Shown here: positions 1 through 8,153 of the stretch, piece after piece
How positions within the stretch are numbered: position 1 is the first letter of the stretch
Layout: each line of letters starts with the position of its first letter
Origin: Ferruginivarius sediminum
Lineage (GTDB): Bacteria > Pseudomonadota > Alphaproteobacteria > Kiloniellales > Rhodovibrionaceae
Assembly: GCF_003344765.1 (NCBI RefSeq)
Contig: NZ_QPMH01000006.1
Coordinates: 62,001 to 126,000 of the forward strand
Direction of reading: 5' to 3'
Length of the DNA: 64,000 bases
Position numbers and translations under genes: made by a program
The notes under the pieces: generated by a model
What the model saw: the letters and a program-made list of their open reading frames with translations, nothing else
Database searches by the model: none
Told to the model about the DNA's origin: nothing

Positions 1-626
1 CCCAGCGCATCCTGCGTATCGTTCACCATCATGCCTTCCTGGAAGAACAGCGGCTGGCGGCCGACCGAGAAGCCAAGGTCCAGCGCGCCGCTGTCGTCGG
101 GGTCGAGGTCCGGGAAAATCTCCACGATCTCGCCTTCGAAGAACAGCGTGGTAATGTCGGCGTTGAACTCGTTGTCCCAGCCTTCCTCGACCTCGGAATC
201 GAAGGTGTAGCCGCTGAACTCGCTCTCGTCGCGCAGGGGCGACATGCCGAACAGGATGCGCTCCGTCCCCGTCAGCCGCAGGTTGGCGAAAAGATCCAGG
301 CGGTTCGCCCACTCCGTCGTTTCCGGGTTGCGCCCGTCGTCGAAGTAGTTCAGCGCCGTGCGATAGCTGCCGAACACCCAAAGCGCCGGGTTCCACACCG
401 CACCCGTCGGCAGTTCGATACCCTTCGGCAGGTTGCCCGTGCCCAGGAAGTCCGGGCCGATCTCGATAAGCGGCGGCGTGCGGGCCGGCAGGTCATCCTC
501 GGTGGCCATCGGAATCGGCTCGTCCGAGAGTTCGCTGCCCGCCGCGCGGACGCGGTCGACCGGTGCCGCCGCAACCGCGAGCGCCGCGGCAACCCCGGCG
601 CAGACCGTTTTCGAGCAAACACCCAT
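1..626 (-). CDS. Outer-membrane beta-barrel (porin-like) protein, 3' end cut by window
   Basis: Reading the minus strand from ATG at 626 gives 208 open codons running off the window edge. The protein starts with a Sec-type signal peptide (Ala/Val-rich core, cleavage near VRAA around residue 29). Alternating hydrophobic and polar stretches follow, and the motif VGRQPLFFQEGMMVND resembles the strand-turn 'GRQ' segments of alginate-export-like and other porin barrels. A purine-rich AGGGGGATTGAG sits before the ATG. It begins 59 bp after the stop of the pentaheme cytochrome gene on the same strand, so the two are probably co-transcribed. The substrate is unknown; the barrel call rests on sequence style and the signal peptide, as the C-terminus is not visible. 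Confidence 0.6.
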   Translation of the reverse strand, partial: MGVCSKTVCAGVAAALAVAAAPVDRVRAAGSELSDEPIPMATEDDLPARTPPLIEIGPDFLGTGNLPKGIELPTGAVWNPALWVFGSYRTALNYFDDGRNPETTEWANRLDLFANLRLTGTERILFGMSPLRDESEFSGYTFDSEVEEGWDNEFNADITTLFFEGEIVEIFPDLDPDDSGALDLGFSVGRQPLFFQEGMMVNDTQDAL

Positions 627-685
627 GCCCGTCTCAATCCCCCTAGCTTTGCCGCACCCCTGCGGCGGCAGCCGGGCCCGCCACG

Positions 686-2815
686 CTACTGCGCGGCGTT
701 GGCCTGCTGCGCGATCCCGGTCTTCAGGTCCACCGTGACCTGCTTTTCGTAAAGCGTTTCCGCGCCCTTGACGACGCGCTCGGCAATCTGCTTCGGGCTC
801 ATGCCGTAGTCGAAGCCGACGCCCTGAATGGCGGCGATGAGGTTCACCGGCACCATCTGCGCCATCAGCTTCACGTTGATGCTGTAGGGCCCCTCGCCCG
901 CCAGTTCGCTGCCCGCGACGTCATATTCGGCGGTGCGCTCGCCCAACGGCTCGATCGTCATCTTGTGCTTGCGGGCGCTGCGCGGCCGACCGTAGAGCGT
1001 GGTCGCCCGCGTTTCCGGCCGGACGAACGGCTGCGGCGAGAATGAGTGGTTCAGCGACAGCACCTCCTCGCGCTCGCCGCCGCGTTCCAGGCGCACAACG
1101 AAGCGGGTCTGCAGGCTGAACAGGTCCTCGTCCAGCGGCGCATCGCCGTTATGGACGTAGAGCGAGTGGGAATCCCGCACGTCCCCGTTCGGATCGCGGT
1201 CGCCCGAGACGTAGACCAGCTTGCCGTCGGCGTTACGCACCTCGACCTGCAGGAAGATCAGGCGCTCGGCGTCGAAGCCGGTGGGAACGGCGTGCCCGTT
1301 CGTCGGATTTCGCACGTCCACCTCGAAGGACAGCCCGTTGACGCCGGCCTCGACGACGCGGATATCGCTCATCTCGAAGCCGTTACGCAGGACCTCCAGA
1401 CGCTGCTGGCGCGCCCATTCCAGGCGCTCGAACTGCTCGTCCAGGATCTCGCGCGCGTCATAGCGGTCGTCGATGGAGAACCAGGCGTCCGGGAACTCGT
1501 GGTCGAGGGAAATACTGTCCTCGAACGCGTCCGTGCCCCAGCCGGCCTTGTAGTCGAACTTCAGCCACTCGCGCAGGGTCTTGAACTTCGCCGCCTCCAC
1601 GTTGTGCGGGAAGATGCCCGGATGGATGATCGGGTAGTCCGGTCCCGCGAAGTAGTGGTTGGTCAGCTTGCGCTCCCGCGTCGGCTCGCCGCCGACGACG
1701 GCCGCCGGTCCCCGGTCATAGCCGGACGCCACACCCTGCTCCTTGCCCATGTGGCAGTCCTGGCAGGTGACGCCTTCCTTCGAGGCCTCGGTCTGCTGGT
1801 ACTCGGCGAATGCTTCCTCCAGCCGGAAGCCGTTCAGCAGCGTCACGTCGTGGCAGGTGCCGCAGAAGCCGGGCTTGGTAAGCTGGAAGAACTTCTTCGC
1901 TTCCTTATGGATGCCGCGGCCCGCCTCTTCCCGGTCGGTGACGACGCGGTACTTGGTCGGCTTGCTCAGCACACGTTCCAGCTCCTCGCCGCCCTCCGGG
2001 CCGTAGACGGGACTGAACAGGTCGCCTTCCTGCAGCGGCAGGCGGCCGGACACCTTGCCATAGGGCTTGTTGATGCGGTGGCAGACGACGCAGGTGATGC
2101 CCTCGCGCGAGGTCGGGTGGCGGTCCAGGTTAGAGGTATAGACCGACTCGCCCAGGTTCATGCCGACCTGGTTATGGCAGCGGATACAGAAGTCGCCGTT
2201 CGTTCCCGCCGTCTTGGCGTTGATGGCCATCTGCATGGCCATGTACACCGGGCTCAACTGGGCGTAGGCGTGCTGCGAGACGGACCACTGCCGGTACTGG
2301 CGCGGATGGCAGGTCGCGCATTCGTTCGCGGAAGGATAGCGCTCGCCCGCGTTCTCGAACGCCGCCTTGTGCATCTCGAAGGCGGTCTTTTCCGCCTCCG
2401 TATCCTCTTCGGCGGTCTTGGTTCCGCCCTCGCCGCCATCCTCTTCGCCGTCAAGCAGGTCGTCCGACAGCAGGTTATCGTCCCCGCCACCGTTGCCCCC
2501 GCCCAGCAGGTCGCCGCCGCCTTCGTCGCCGCCTGTCGGATCATCGGAAAGAAGGTTGTCCTCGCTGTCCTCGGCGCCGGACAGAAGGGATTCGTCGCTT
2601 TCCTCCTCCGCGCCCGACAGCAGCGAATCTTCCCCGCCGCCGGAGGCCGCCCCCTCGTCCGACTGCGACAACAGATCGTCGTCGGCCGCCAGTTGCAGGC
2701 CGCCCGGTTCGGAGGGCGGCGCCGCCACGGCATCAGACGCCTCGACACTCAGGCCGAACGCCGACAGACAGAACGCCAAAGCCAAGAATCGGCCCAGGAT
2801 GTCCCCCTGCCGCAT
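686..2815 (-). CDS. Pentaheme c-type cytochrome with acidic LLSG-repeat linker (cytochrome c554-like)
   Basis: 709 aa secreted electron-transfer protein. A signal peptide (residues 1-30) is followed by an acidic, Gly/Ser-rich segment (about 45-140) with six or more copies of a [D/E]xLLS[G/D] unit. The core then has five CxxCH heme sites: CATCH, CIRCH, CVVCH, CGTCH and CQDCH. Their spacing and the NECATCH opening resemble the cytochrome c554/c-prime family. The last roughly 300 residues have no heme motif and look like a beta-rich domain. The barrel gene follows directly, suggesting that the cytochrome passes electrons to or through an outer-membrane partner. Redox partner and substrate cannot be told from sequence. 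The 279 bp upstream are AT-rich and probably contain the promoter. Confidence 0.85.
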   Translation of the reverse strand: MRQGDILGRFLALAFCLSAFGLSVEASDAVAAPPSEPGGLQLAADDDLLSQSDEGAASGGGEDSLLSGAEEESDESLLSGAEDSEDNLLSDDPTGGDEGGGDLLGGGNGGGDDNLLSDDLLDGEEDGGEGGTKTAEEDTEAEKTAFEMHKAAFENAGERYPSANECATCHPRQYRQWSVSQHAYAQLSPVYMAMQMAINAKTAGTNGDFCIRCHNQVGMNLGESVYTSNLDRHPTSREGITCVVCHRINKPYGKVSGRLPLQEGDLFSPVYGPEGGEELERVLSKPTKYRVVTDREEAGRGIHKEAKKFFQLTKPGFCGTCHDVTLLNGFRLEEAFAEYQQTEASKEGVTCQDCHMGKEQGVASGYDRGPAAVVGGEPTRERKLTNHYFAGPDYPIIHPGIFPHNVEAAKFKTLREWLKFDYKAGWGTDAFEDSISLDHEFPDAWFSIDDRYDAREILDEQFERLEWARQQRLEVLRNGFEMSDIRVVEAGVNGLSFEVDVRNPTNGHAVPTGFDAERLIFLQVEVRNADGKLVYVSGDRDPNGDVRDSHSLYVHNGDAPLDEDLFSLQTRFVVRLERGGEREEVLSLNHSFSPQPFVRPETRATTLYGRPRSARKHKMTIEPLGERTAEYDVAGSELAGEGPYSINVKLMAQMVPVNLIAAIQGVGFDYGMSPKQIAERVVKGAETLYEKQVTVDLKTGIAQQANAAQ

Positions 2816-3094
2816 GTTTCCCCTTCCCCGTGACTTGCCGGCCGTGAACCCCCACAGTCTGGCGGTCGTCCCACCGCCGCCGGCGCAGATTCCGTTAAGA
2901 CTCTAAGCACTAAACTATAAAGAAAATCATACCACCTAAAGCGAGGTATCGGAAGGCGAAAGTCTCACCATACTGATGTTGCAAGATAACGAAGGAAGTG
3001 AAATTTCCCAGTCATTCCAGGTAATTTTTGATATTTTCACGTAACGTTTGTTTGCTTTCCGCCCGATATCGAGCCATAGCACCCCGAGCCGTCC

Positions 3095-4501
3095 CTAGAA
3101 CTCGAAACGCTTTGTTACGAGCGCGCTCGCCCGCCAGTTTTCGTAATCGAAGTTCGTGATGTTGCTGTCCGACCGGAAATACTCTCCCGAAACCGAGAGG
3201 ACGAGGTTGCGCAGGAATTCCGGCTCCTGCGGCGTGCCGAACGTCGTCGCGATCAGGGAAGCCGGCAGGCCATAGGTCAGCCTGACCCGGCTGTCCATGT
3301 CCTCGCGCGTCGTGGTCGGGCTGATGAACGGGTCAATCTCGTCGAAGTCGAGGAACTCGACGCTGCCGCTGGCCAGCGCGAACATCCGGTTCGGAAACAC
3401 CCAGGTATAGGAGGCGCGGAACTTGTGGGACTCGTATGAGTGGAAACCCACGTCCGCGCTCTTGTCGCCATAGGTGTAGCTGGCCGCGACGCGCATGCTG
3501 TCGCTGATGTTGTACCCCGCGCCGGCCTCGATCTCGTAAAGCTGACCGTTCTGCTCGTTGTTGAAGCGCAAGGTCTCGGTGTTGCTGAACTCCTCATAGG
3601 CGGCGCGGCCCTCGATGTGCGCGTCCAGCCCCTGTACTTGCCGGAAGCGCCGCTGCAGCCGCAGCCCGGCCTCGCTGATCCGGGCGAAGAGGTCGCCGTC
3701 CAGGCGCAGATGCTCGTGGCGCAGGTGCGGGACGATCTCGACAACCGTCGCGTCATAGCTGGCGCCGACCTCCAGGATGCCGGCCGCGAGGTCGAGCGAA
3801 TCCTCCTCAACCTGATCGTCGACGAGGCCGGTGGCGATGGCATAAAACTCCCGCAGCCGCTGGAAACCGGGATCGTAGGTGACATCGAAGGTGCCGGTCA
3901 GCAGCCGGCCGACGTCGGCGTTCTCTTCCTCCGTCCCGTCGATCAGGGTATCCAGCACCCGGAACTCGTCCGCCTGCGGATAGCTGTTACGGTTGGAGTC
4001 GTAGTGCGCGCCCGCGCCCAGCGTGAAGCTGCCCTTGAACGCGCGTTGCTGGCGCCGCGAGGCTTCGAGGTAGCGGTCGGCCTGCCGTTGCAGGTTCTCC
4101 GGCAACTTGTCCGATCCCTGGAGAACCTCGAACTCCCGCTCGGCTTCCGTGTAGTTCGCGATACGATAAAGAACGATGGCGTAGTAAAGCCGCACGCGGT
4201 CCAGTTCCGGATTCAGCAGCAGGATGCGCTCCAGCGCCGTCGCCGCCAGGACGAGATTGCCCTCCTGGACCAGCTTGCGCGCATAGCGCAGGTTGCGGCT
4301 CGGGCTTGTCGGGTCCGCCAGGATCTCGTCGAAACTGATCGCCGCCGGCCCTTCCGGCAGCACGCCCTCGGGAACGTCGCCGCCAGTTTCCGCCGCCTGT
4401 GCGGACGCCTGCGCCATGCCGAAAGCGACAAGAAGAGCCGTTACATATTTAATTGTCCGCACTCCCATGACGGATACTCGACCCCGATCTACCTGCTGCA
4501 T
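3095..4501 (-). CDS. TPR plus outer-membrane beta-barrel protein (DUF560/Slam-like)
   Basis: 468 aa from ATG 4501, which overlaps the stop of the upstream FecR gene as TAATG and implies translational coupling; a second ATG at 4468 would give a more normal signal peptide (VRTIKYVTALLVAFG, cleavage after AQA). Residues about 50-160 form TPR-like helices (NLRYARKLVQEGNLVLAATALERIL, broken here only by reading). From about 165 an amphipathic strand pattern starts with GAGAHYDSNRNSYP, typical of the DUF560 barrel of surface lipoprotein assembly modifiers, and ends in Phe (KRFEF), the usual outer-membrane barrel C-terminus. It probably sits in the outer membrane with periplasmic TPRs. Its client is unknown; the coupled FecR-domain protein is the best candidate partner. 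Confidence 0.75.
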   Translation of the reverse strand: MQQVDRGRVSVMGVRTIKYVTALLVAFGMAQASAQAAETGGDVPEGVLPEGPAAISFDEILADPTSPSRNLRYARKLVQEGNLVLAATALERILLLNPELDRVRLYYAIVLYRIANYTEAEREFEVLQGSDKLPENLQRQADRYLEASRRQQRAFKGSFTLGAGAHYDSNRNSYPQADEFRVLDTLIDGTEEENADVGRLLTGTFDVTYDPGFQRLREFYAIATGLVDDQVEEDSLDLAAGILEVGASYDATVVEIVPHLRHEHLRLDGDLFARISEAGLRLQRRFRQVQGLDAHIEGRAAYEEFSNTETLRFNNEQNGQLYEIEAGAGYNISDSMRVAASYTYGDKSADVGFHSYESHKFRASYTWVFPNRMFALASGSVEFLDFDEIDPFISPTTTREDMDSRVRLTYGLPASLIATTFGTPQEPEFLRNLVLSVSGEYFRSDSNITNFDYENWRASALVTKRFEF

Positions 4502-5970
4502 TAATCCAACTGGTTTGCTGGATTGCCGTCAGTTGTGAAGATCAAGCTATTAATTTCCTGTATGCTTTGCGTATTCGGGTCGATATCAAACCCGTACAAA
4601 GTATTGGCTAGCCCTTGTGGCACTTGATCAATACGTGCAAGTTCCTCGCCATTTACAACAACACTGCCGCCCGGGCCGCGCTCTATGACGCCATTACGCA
4701 ACAGCGTCAGAACCGCACCGGTATCGAAAATCGACTGGGTCTCGAAATCGGCGTTCGGGTTGAAAACTGTAACTTGGTAAGGGTCACCAGGATTGAACTG
4801 TCCGATCGAAACAACCTCGGACACTTTGCCGCCGGACGACGTCGCATCGTTGTCCGCTTCCGTGAACGGCGTCGTTTCAAGCGCCCCAGGATCACCCTTG
4901 AAGGAGACGTTGAAGCGCCCCGTTGTGTCCGGGTCGTTCCCGATGACGTGCAAATCCAGATCCGGAACCGACGGCTGAACCGGATTCGTCCAGGACAACT
5001 GCGCGAACATCTCGATGTTCACGGTCGTGTCCATGTTCATCATGTCGTTGACGCGGTCGGTCAGGCGCGGGATATCGCCAGTATTCCGCGTGGCGCCCTC
5101 GTCGGTGCCCTCGACCTGCCATTCGGCGTAGCGGTCGCCGGACTCCAGGAACTTGCTCAGCTCTTCTCCGAGGCTCGTGCCTTCGGCCAGCAACTGGCCG
5201 GACAGCGCGGCCGGGTTGAACCCGCCGCCAAGGCGGCCGGTGCCGAAATCGGTCGTATCTCCCGGGCCGCCGCGGTCGTCATCCGGGCTGCCCTGCAGGT
5301 TCTTTTGCATCAAGGCCGTTATGCGCTCGGGAATGCGCACGGGCTGCCCCGGCGCCTCGCCCGGCTTGACGAAGATGCCGAAACCCCCGCGGCGGACCAC
5401 CTGACTGCCGAACTCGTTGGAGAAAACGAAACCGCCCCGCGTCAGGCCGGCGTTGTTCGTCGGTCCGGGCCCCAGAAGGCCAATGAAGAAACCGCCGCTT
5501 TCGGGATCGCGCAAGGCGAAGAGGACGGTGCCGCGGATGCCGATCGTGCCTGCCGGTGTCTCCACCTGGACATTCTCCGGCTGCAGCTTGCCGACGCGGC
5601 CCGAAACGTAGCGGAAAACGCCCTCGACGAACTCCGCGGACACCGTGCCGCCGGTCTCGGGATCGTACACGAACTCGTCGATGACAAGTTCGCTGTCCGC
5701 GCCAACGGTAAAGCTGGTTTCGTCAAGGAGCAGGAGCTGCGCGCGCGAATCGGTGCGCGTGACAACCCTGTCGAAACGCAGGAGATCCATCCCGCTTTCG
5801 GCGCCGACCGGCTGCGGCCGCGGCTCACCCGTCACGGTCACATCGCCGACGACGGCCGCCGCGATGCCGGCCTGGTCCGCGGCGCGAACAGGCGCGCTCG
5901 AAAGGGTGGCCGCGAACGCGGCGTACATCAACGTAAAGGCAAAAGCGACGAAACGCCCGCCGTTCAACAT
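4501..5970 (-). CDS. FecR-domain secreted protein
   Basis: 489 aa. The signal peptide (residues 1-30, ending APVRAA) is followed by a FecR-type beta domain (about 38-150) with the familiar run of GDVTVTG, RFDRVVTRTDSRAQLLLLD, FTVGADSELVI and TPAGTIGIRGTVL. The C-terminal half contains a DLDLHV-type beta segment (about 325) and repeats of short strands. There is no cytoplasmic segment or TM helix, so this is not a classical FecR anti-sigma protein; free-standing FecR domains of this kind are usually periplasmic or surface proteins. The stop codon overlaps the ATG of the TPR-barrel gene, and the two likely act together. Function otherwise unknown. Confidence 0.8.
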   Translation of the reverse strand: MLNGGRFVAFAFTLMYAAFAATLSSAPVRAADQAGIAAAVVGDVTVTGEPRPQPVGAESGMDLLRFDRVVTRTDSRAQLLLLDETSFTVGADSELVIDEFVYDPETGGTVSAEFVEGVFRYVSGRVGKLQPENVQVETPAGTIGIRGTVLFALRDPESGGFFIGLLGPGPTNNAGLTRGGFVFSNEFGSQVVRRGGFGIFVKPGEAPGQPVRIPERITALMQKNLQGSPDDDRGGPGDTTDFGTGRLGGGFNPAALSGQLLAEGTSLGEELSKFLESGDRYAEWQVEGTDEGATRNTGDIPRLTDRVNDMMNMDTTVNIEMFAQLSWTNPVQPSVPDLDLHVIGNDPDTTGRFNVSFKGDPGALETTPFTEADNDATSSGGKVSEVVSIGQFNPGDPYQVTVFNPNADFETQSIFDTGAVLTLLRNGVIERGPGGSVVVNGEELARIDQVPQGLANTLYGFDIDPNTQSIQEINSLIFTTDGNPANQLD

Positions 5971-6312
5971 TCCGATTCCCCCGTCCCCACGAAGGCGTAT
6001 CCGGCCGAATGGTGAGAACCGCCTGCCTTCGATGCGACAATCGGTATCACATCATATGGCTATCACAAAACGTTTACCGGGGACGGGAAGATCAGAGGAA
6101 ACATGAGTCAAATATTATCGCACATTCTTATGCTGTTTTGTCACGGACCTACACTGACTCCATGTCATTTGTTTTTCAAATTTTCCGGCACGCAACACCC
6201 CGGAGGGTCGATTGCTCGCCGACCACCGGACACGAACCGGATGGAGCCGAAAAGCCCCACCGCTATCTCGCCGCCCCACAGAACCCCGCCAAGATGAATC
6301 CCGGAAAGCGGA
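5971..6312. other. Intergenic region upstream of the FecR gene
   Basis: 342 bp between the FecR gene and the PilZ gene, both on the minus strand. It should contain the promoter of the fecR/TPR-barrel pair. The part near 6060-6190 is AT-richer than the coding flanks. I see no convincing palindrome, terminator or coding signal; the short open frames here lack any recognisable protein features. Confidence 0.5.
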
Positions 6313-6654
6313 TCAGCTATGCTGCAGGGTCATCAACTCAAGGAAGACATCAGGCGCGATCTCGATGAAGCGCAGGCCAACCTGCCCCGCGTCGTCCATC
6401 CAGATCACCTCGCCCGTGAACTCCCCGGACGGTCCGCCCGGAATCTTCAGTGTGCCGTCCACGCGGTCGAGGCGTTGCACCGGCCTGGGATAGTCGGCGA
6501 TACGCACGCCGCCAAGGGACCAGTCGATGGTGCGATACGCACGACCGTCGACGCGCACCTTCAGGCGCGGCTGCTTGATGCGCTCCGAACGGCGCCGTCC
6601 AGTCAGCTTATCCCACAGGTCCGGCAGCATGATCGCCCATAATTGACGAGACAA
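6313..6654 (-). CDS. PilZ-domain protein (probable c-di-GMP receptor)
   Basis: 113 aa single-domain PilZ protein. An N-terminal arginine cluster (GRRRSERIKQPR, residues about 19-30) supplies the RxxxR c-di-GMP-binding motif, and DWSLGGVRI about 20 residues later supplies the [D/N]xSxxG motif. The rest is a six-stranded barrel pattern. Both ligand motifs are intact, so it should bind c-di-GMP. It has no second domain and would act by binding a partner. It sits divergently from the ELM1-like gene across an AT-rich spacer; with so many polysaccharide genes nearby, control of surface polysaccharide or motility is plausible but only inferred. ATGs at residues 1 and 9 are both possible starts. Confidence 0.8.
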   Translation of the reverse strand: MSRQLWAIMLPDLWDKLTGRRRSERIKQPRLKVRVDGRAYRTIDWSLGGVRIADYPRPVQRLDRVDGTLKIPGGPSGEFTGEVIWMDDAGQVGLRFIEIAPDVFLELMTLQHS

Positions 6655-7015
6655 CTTGCCGAAAGGTTAATGGCAGTTCAATTTTCAGCTTTTCCACTGT
6701 AGGACAGCTGTGAAACTAGAAATATATATCTTATGTTCATAAATGAACAAAAAACAATATTATACATATATTGCCCGCGGACGTCAGGGCGATAAAATTA
6801 TATTTCATACGCCAAATCAAAGCGCTGGCTCATAAAAGGGTCACACAATCAAAACTCCGGCTCGCCGGTGCATTCCGGTAACATGGGACAAGTCTCCCTG
6901 TTTTCGGGCGCGCGTTTGTGTAATACCTTGCGCGCACTCGAAACCCGGTGTGCTACCGACGCCGACGGATCGCGCCGTCGGTGGCCAAGCGCAAGGCGGC
7001 GGAAAAGGCCGGTCG
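6655..7015. other. Divergent AT-rich spacer between PilZ and ELM1-like genes
   Basis: 361 bp. The left two-thirds (about 6690-6840) are strongly AT-rich and hold a perfect 7-bp-arm palindrome (6734-6749). Promoters for the minus-strand PilZ gene and the plus-strand ELM1-like gene are both expected here. No coding feature is supported. Confidence 0.55.
6734..6749. promoter_or_regulatory. Perfect palindrome, candidate operator
   Basis: TGTTCAT-AA-ATGAACA, 7-bp arms with a 2-bp spacer, embedded in AT-rich DNA about 85 bp upstream of the PilZ start and 270 bp upstream of the ELM1-like start. The form suits a dimeric repressor or activator site. It is not the alphaproteobacterial LexA box, which is a direct repeat. 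The regulator is unknown. Confidence 0.45.
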
Positions 7016-8140
7016 ATGACCGTCACTGGCAATCACAACGATCCCGATGTTCGCGTCTGGCTTCTCAGGGGCGCGCGGACCGGTGACAACAACCAGCTTG
7101 ACGCCCTGGCCGAGGCCCTGCCCTGGGCTTTCCAGGCAATCGACATCGAATACAACCCGCTGTTCTGCTGCCCTAACTGGATCATGGGCGCAAGCCGCGG
7201 CAGCGCGCGCCGGGTTTCCAGACCGCTCGCGCCGCCGTGGCCCGACCTGACGATCGGCATCGGCCAGCGCAGCGTCCCACTGGCGCGGTGGATCAAACGG
7301 CAGAGCGGGGGGCGGACCAAGCTGGTGCAAATCGGGCGGCCCCGGGCGCCTTTGAACTGGTTCGATCTTATCGTCACGACGCCGCAGTACGGCCTTCCAG
7401 AACGGCCAAACGTGCTGCGCAACCTATTGCCGCCGCACCGCCTCTCCGTCCCCGGTCTCGCGGGGGCAAGCGCGGAATGGTCGCCACGGCTCCAGCACTT
7501 GCCGCACCCGCGCATCGCCCTGATGGTGGGCGGGCCAACCTGGTCTTATCGCCTGGATGCCGCCACTGGGCGGGATATCGCGCGGCGGGCGGACGCGGCG
7601 GCGCGCGCAGCCGGCGGCTCCCTTCTGGTCACCACCTGCCCGCGCACCCCGGCCAAGGTCGCCGATGCCGTGACGGCGGAAATCGGCGTCCCGTCGCACG
7701 TCTACCGCTGGGACAGGGCTTCGCGGCGCGACAACAACCCTTTCCTGGGATATCTGGCGCTGGCCGACCGCTTTTTCGTGACGGAGGAAAGCGTCTCGCT
7801 CCTGGCCGAAACCTGCGCGACCGGCAAGCCGGTCACGGTCATCCCGTTGCGCAAACACCCGGGCGCCGGCCTGCTGGAAGCACTGGCCAAGCCATCATGC
7901 CAAGCCCATTACATGAGCCTGATCGAGCGGGGAATATTCACGCCACCCCGCCGCATCCGCGCCGTCCACGAGGAACTCGTGCGACTTGGCCTTGCCCGCT
8001 GGCGCGACGGAGCGCTAGAGGTTCATATGCCAGCGGAAGCTCCCCACGATCCGCTTCAGCGGACCGTTGACCGTATCCGCCGGCTTGTTGGCCTGGACGC
8101 AGCCCCGATCGCAACTTCGCCAATGATCGCGGCCGAATAG
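7016..8140 (+). CDS. ELM1/DUF1022-family protein (GT-B-like)
   Basis: 374 aa. The opening VRVWLLRGARTGDNNQLDALAEALPW carries the GDNNQ signature of the bacterial ELM1-like (DUF1022) family, named after plant mitochondrial-fission protein ELM1. The C-terminal half contains FFVTEESVSLLAETCATGKPVTVIPL, resembling a nucleotide-sugar-binding GT-B domain. I use ATG 7016 because GGCGGAAAAGG precedes it and it leads straight into the conserved domain; an upstream ATG at 6950 adds 22 low-complexity residues. The biochemical role in bacteria is not established. It is convergent with a sulfotransferase gene, 13 bp away, at the edge of the polysaccharide block. Confidence 0.75.
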   Translation: MTVTGNHNDPDVRVWLLRGARTGDNNQLDALAEALPWAFQAIDIEYNPLFCCPNWIMGASRGSARRVSRPLAPPWPDLTIGIGQRSVPLARWIKRQSGGRTKLVQIGRPRAPLNWFDLIVTTPQYGLPERPNVLRNLLPPHRLSVPGLAGASAEWSPRLQHLPHPRIALMVGGPTWSYRLDAATGRDIARRADAAARAAGGSLLVTTCPRTPAKVADAVTAEIGVPSHVYRWDRASRRDNNPFLGYLALADRFFVTEESVSLLAETCATGKPVTVIPLRKHPGAGLLEALAKPSCQAHYMSLIERGIFTPPRRIRAVHEELVRLGLARWRDGALEVHMPAEAPHDPLQRTVDRIRRLVGLDAAPIATSPMIAAE

Positions 8141-8153
8141 GCCGTCGGCGCTG

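Noticed and set aside
1046..2833. 595-codon open frame on the plus strand over the cytochrome gene
   Set aside because: It is antisense to five intact CxxCH motifs and has the Arg/Val/Leu-rich look of a GC-rich shadow frame.
6103..6297. 64-codon plus-strand frame upstream of the FecR gene
   Set aside because: No ribosome site, no domain, and it covers the probable promoter region.
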